Source: Dorea sp. 5-2 (lineage in GTDB: Bacteria; Bacillota; Clostridia; Lachnospirales; Lachnospiraceae). Taken from it: DNA of 32,646 nucleotides. Of the stretch, positions 31,936 through 32,646 are shown piece after piece. How positions within the stretch are numbered: the first letter of the stretch is position 1; the number at the start of each line of letters is the position of its first letter. The notes beneath the pieces are model-generated. The model was given only the letters and a program-made list of their open reading frames with translations. It made no database searches and was not told the DNA's origin. The stretch is from the NCBI RefSeq assembly GCF_000403455.2, contig NZ_KE159719.1, positions 1-32,646 of the forward strand. The letters are read 5' to 3'. Made by a program: the position numbers and the translations under genes.

Positions 31936-31968
31936 GACGGTACAGTCGAAAGACTGTGCCGTCTTTTC
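31936..31968 (+). terminator. Terminator of the mgl operon
   Basis: GACGGTACAGTC (31936-31947) pairs with GACTGTGCCGTC (31952-31963), one T-G pair, with a GAAA tetraloop, followed by TTTTC. It is a strong intrinsic terminator 79 bp after mglC. Confidence 0.88.
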
Positions 31969-31974
31969 TTGTGT

Positions 31975-32421
31975 TTAAGCAGATTGTTTGTGCCAACGGT
32001 CTTTTCTGCCGTCCTCTGCAATCAGCTCATCATCTGTTGCAATATTGATAATTCCAACTGCTTTGTAGTAAATTGCAATCTTTTGTTTTCTGTGTCCACT
32101 GCTTTTGTCAGGAGCGTGGACTATTATTTTGTCAATCAATTCATTTACCATTTCAGCTGTTAAGGTTTCAGGATCTGTGTACTTTCGTACATTCTTTAGA
32201 AATTGATTAAGGTCGTATCGTTCTTGTTCACCCTCGTCAATGAGATTTTGAAGTCTTTCAATCTCCTGCTTGATTTGTTTTTGTTCCTGCTCATAATCAG
32301 TCGATAACAAATCAAATCTTTCGGCGGATATTCTGCCGCTAACCATATCTTCATACAGTCTTTTGAAAAGCGTATCAAGATTATCATTTCTTGTTTGCAG
32401 ATTTACAATCAATGTTAACAA
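31975..32421 (-). pseudogene. C-terminal remnant of a large serine recombinase
   Basis: The 148-codon frame matches the C-terminal part of transposon-type large serine recombinases (TnpX-like): LFKRLYEDMVSGRISAERF, a Glu/Gln-rich coiled coil, MVNELIDKIIVHAPDK and RKQKIAIYYKAVGI. The catalytic resolvase domain and most of the recombinase domain are missing: the frame has an in-frame TGA at 32428-32430 just upstream and nothing similar beyond. Its only start would be TTG 32421 without a ribosome site. It marks the scar of an integrated mobile element next to the mgl operon. Confidence 0.8.
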
Positions 32422-32462
32422 CCTAACTCAAGCAACTACAACATATAGTGTTTCTTTTAATT

Positions 32463-32490
32463 GGCACGGGATTCCCTGTGCCTTTCTTTA
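32463..32490 (+). terminator. Hairpin with T-rich tail
   Basis: GGCACGGG (32463-32470), ATT loop, and CCC-T-GTGCC (32474-32482) form an 8-bp stem with one bulge, followed by TTTCTTTATT. It belongs to the mobile-element region; which gene it ends is not visible. Confidence 0.5.
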
Positions 32491-32582
32491 TTTATAACCA
32501 CTAATACGATTAAAATATTGCACAAAATTCGCCCATAAAAACCAGCATATTTACTATTGACATAAGCTCCAAAAAATGCGGC

Positions 32583-32619
32583 GCAGCCCTTGTTTATATT
32601 ACTTTTTTAAGGGGGCTGC
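32583..32619 (+). repeat. Inverted repeat before a possible gene start
   Basis: GCAGCCCTT (32583-32591) and AAGGGGGCTGC (32609-32619) can pair around an A/T-rich loop. The second arm contains the ribosome site of the next frame, so the stem could control its translation. Confidence 0.4.
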
Positions 32620-32624
32620 ATCGT

Positions 32625-32646
32625 ATGAATTTAATTCAAATCTTAG
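32625..32646 (+). CDS. Possible start of a gene cut by the window edge
   Basis: AAGGGGG lies 9 nt before ATG 32625, and the frame (MNLIQIL) is open to the end of the window. Only seven codons are visible, so neither reality nor function can be judged. It may belong to the same mobile element as the recombinase remnant. Confidence 0.3.

Overview
The window looks like chromosome of a Lachnospiraceae-type Firmicute (Clostridium cluster XIVa). It starts in the 3' end of a 23S rRNA gene. Shine-Dalgarno (SD) sites are strong AGGAGG types, promoters are TTGNNN/TATAAT or extended -10, and the gene set is typical of gut Firmicutes: YesMN-type two-component system, Mgl galactose importer, ECF-transporter S component, IS66 element. 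Genus cannot be fixed from the sequence alone.

Layout. 1-362: 23S 3' end, with no 5S gene after it. 575-3106 (minus): a divergent NRAMP-family transporter and coaBC. 3372-4019: a lipoprotein of unknown function. 4210-12300: a carbohydrate locus with a YesM/YesN two-component system, a family 1 solute-binding protein, two MalFG-type permeases and no ATPase, a nucleoside hydrolase-family protein and L-rhamnose isomerase. The operon tail (12301-12594) looks decayed. 12643-12713 (minus): tRNA-Trp(CCA). 12796-14971: an intact 2,176-bp IS66-family element with near-perfect inverted ends and an exact 8-bp target duplication, inserted 29 bp beyond the tRNA promoter -35. 15039-15695 (minus): an ECF-transporter S component.

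15942-20890: a Lys-rich repeat protein, a heterodimeric ABC exporter with one degenerate and one canonical ATP site, and a ZIP metal transporter. 21021-21643: an XRE regulator whose C-terminus is broken. 21617-23483 (minus): ECF sigma factor, zinc-binding anti-sigma factor and a small membrane protein. Divergent from it, 23668-27171: a response regulator-ABC-permease-histidine kinase module resembling bacitracin/lantibiotic resistance loci. 27268-31857: mglBAC galactose importer, whose permease carries an extra cytoplasmic coiled-coil region of about 225 residues. 31975 to the end: a 5'-truncated large serine recombinase remnant and the possible start of another gene.

How it fits together: most of the window handles uptake and envelope sensing. 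A sugar or nucleoside-like ligand is probably sensed by YesMN and imported by the adjacent ABC system. It may then be cleaved by the nucleoside hydrolase and isomerised by RhaA. Two envelope-stress modules (ECF sigma and BcrAB-like with its two-component system) share one intergenic region. No CRISPR array, prophage or recognisable defence system was seen. The least explained items are the nucleoside hydrolase/RhaA pairing, the MglC N-terminal extension, the repeat protein before the ABC exporter, and the NRAMP protein lacking the classic metal ligands.
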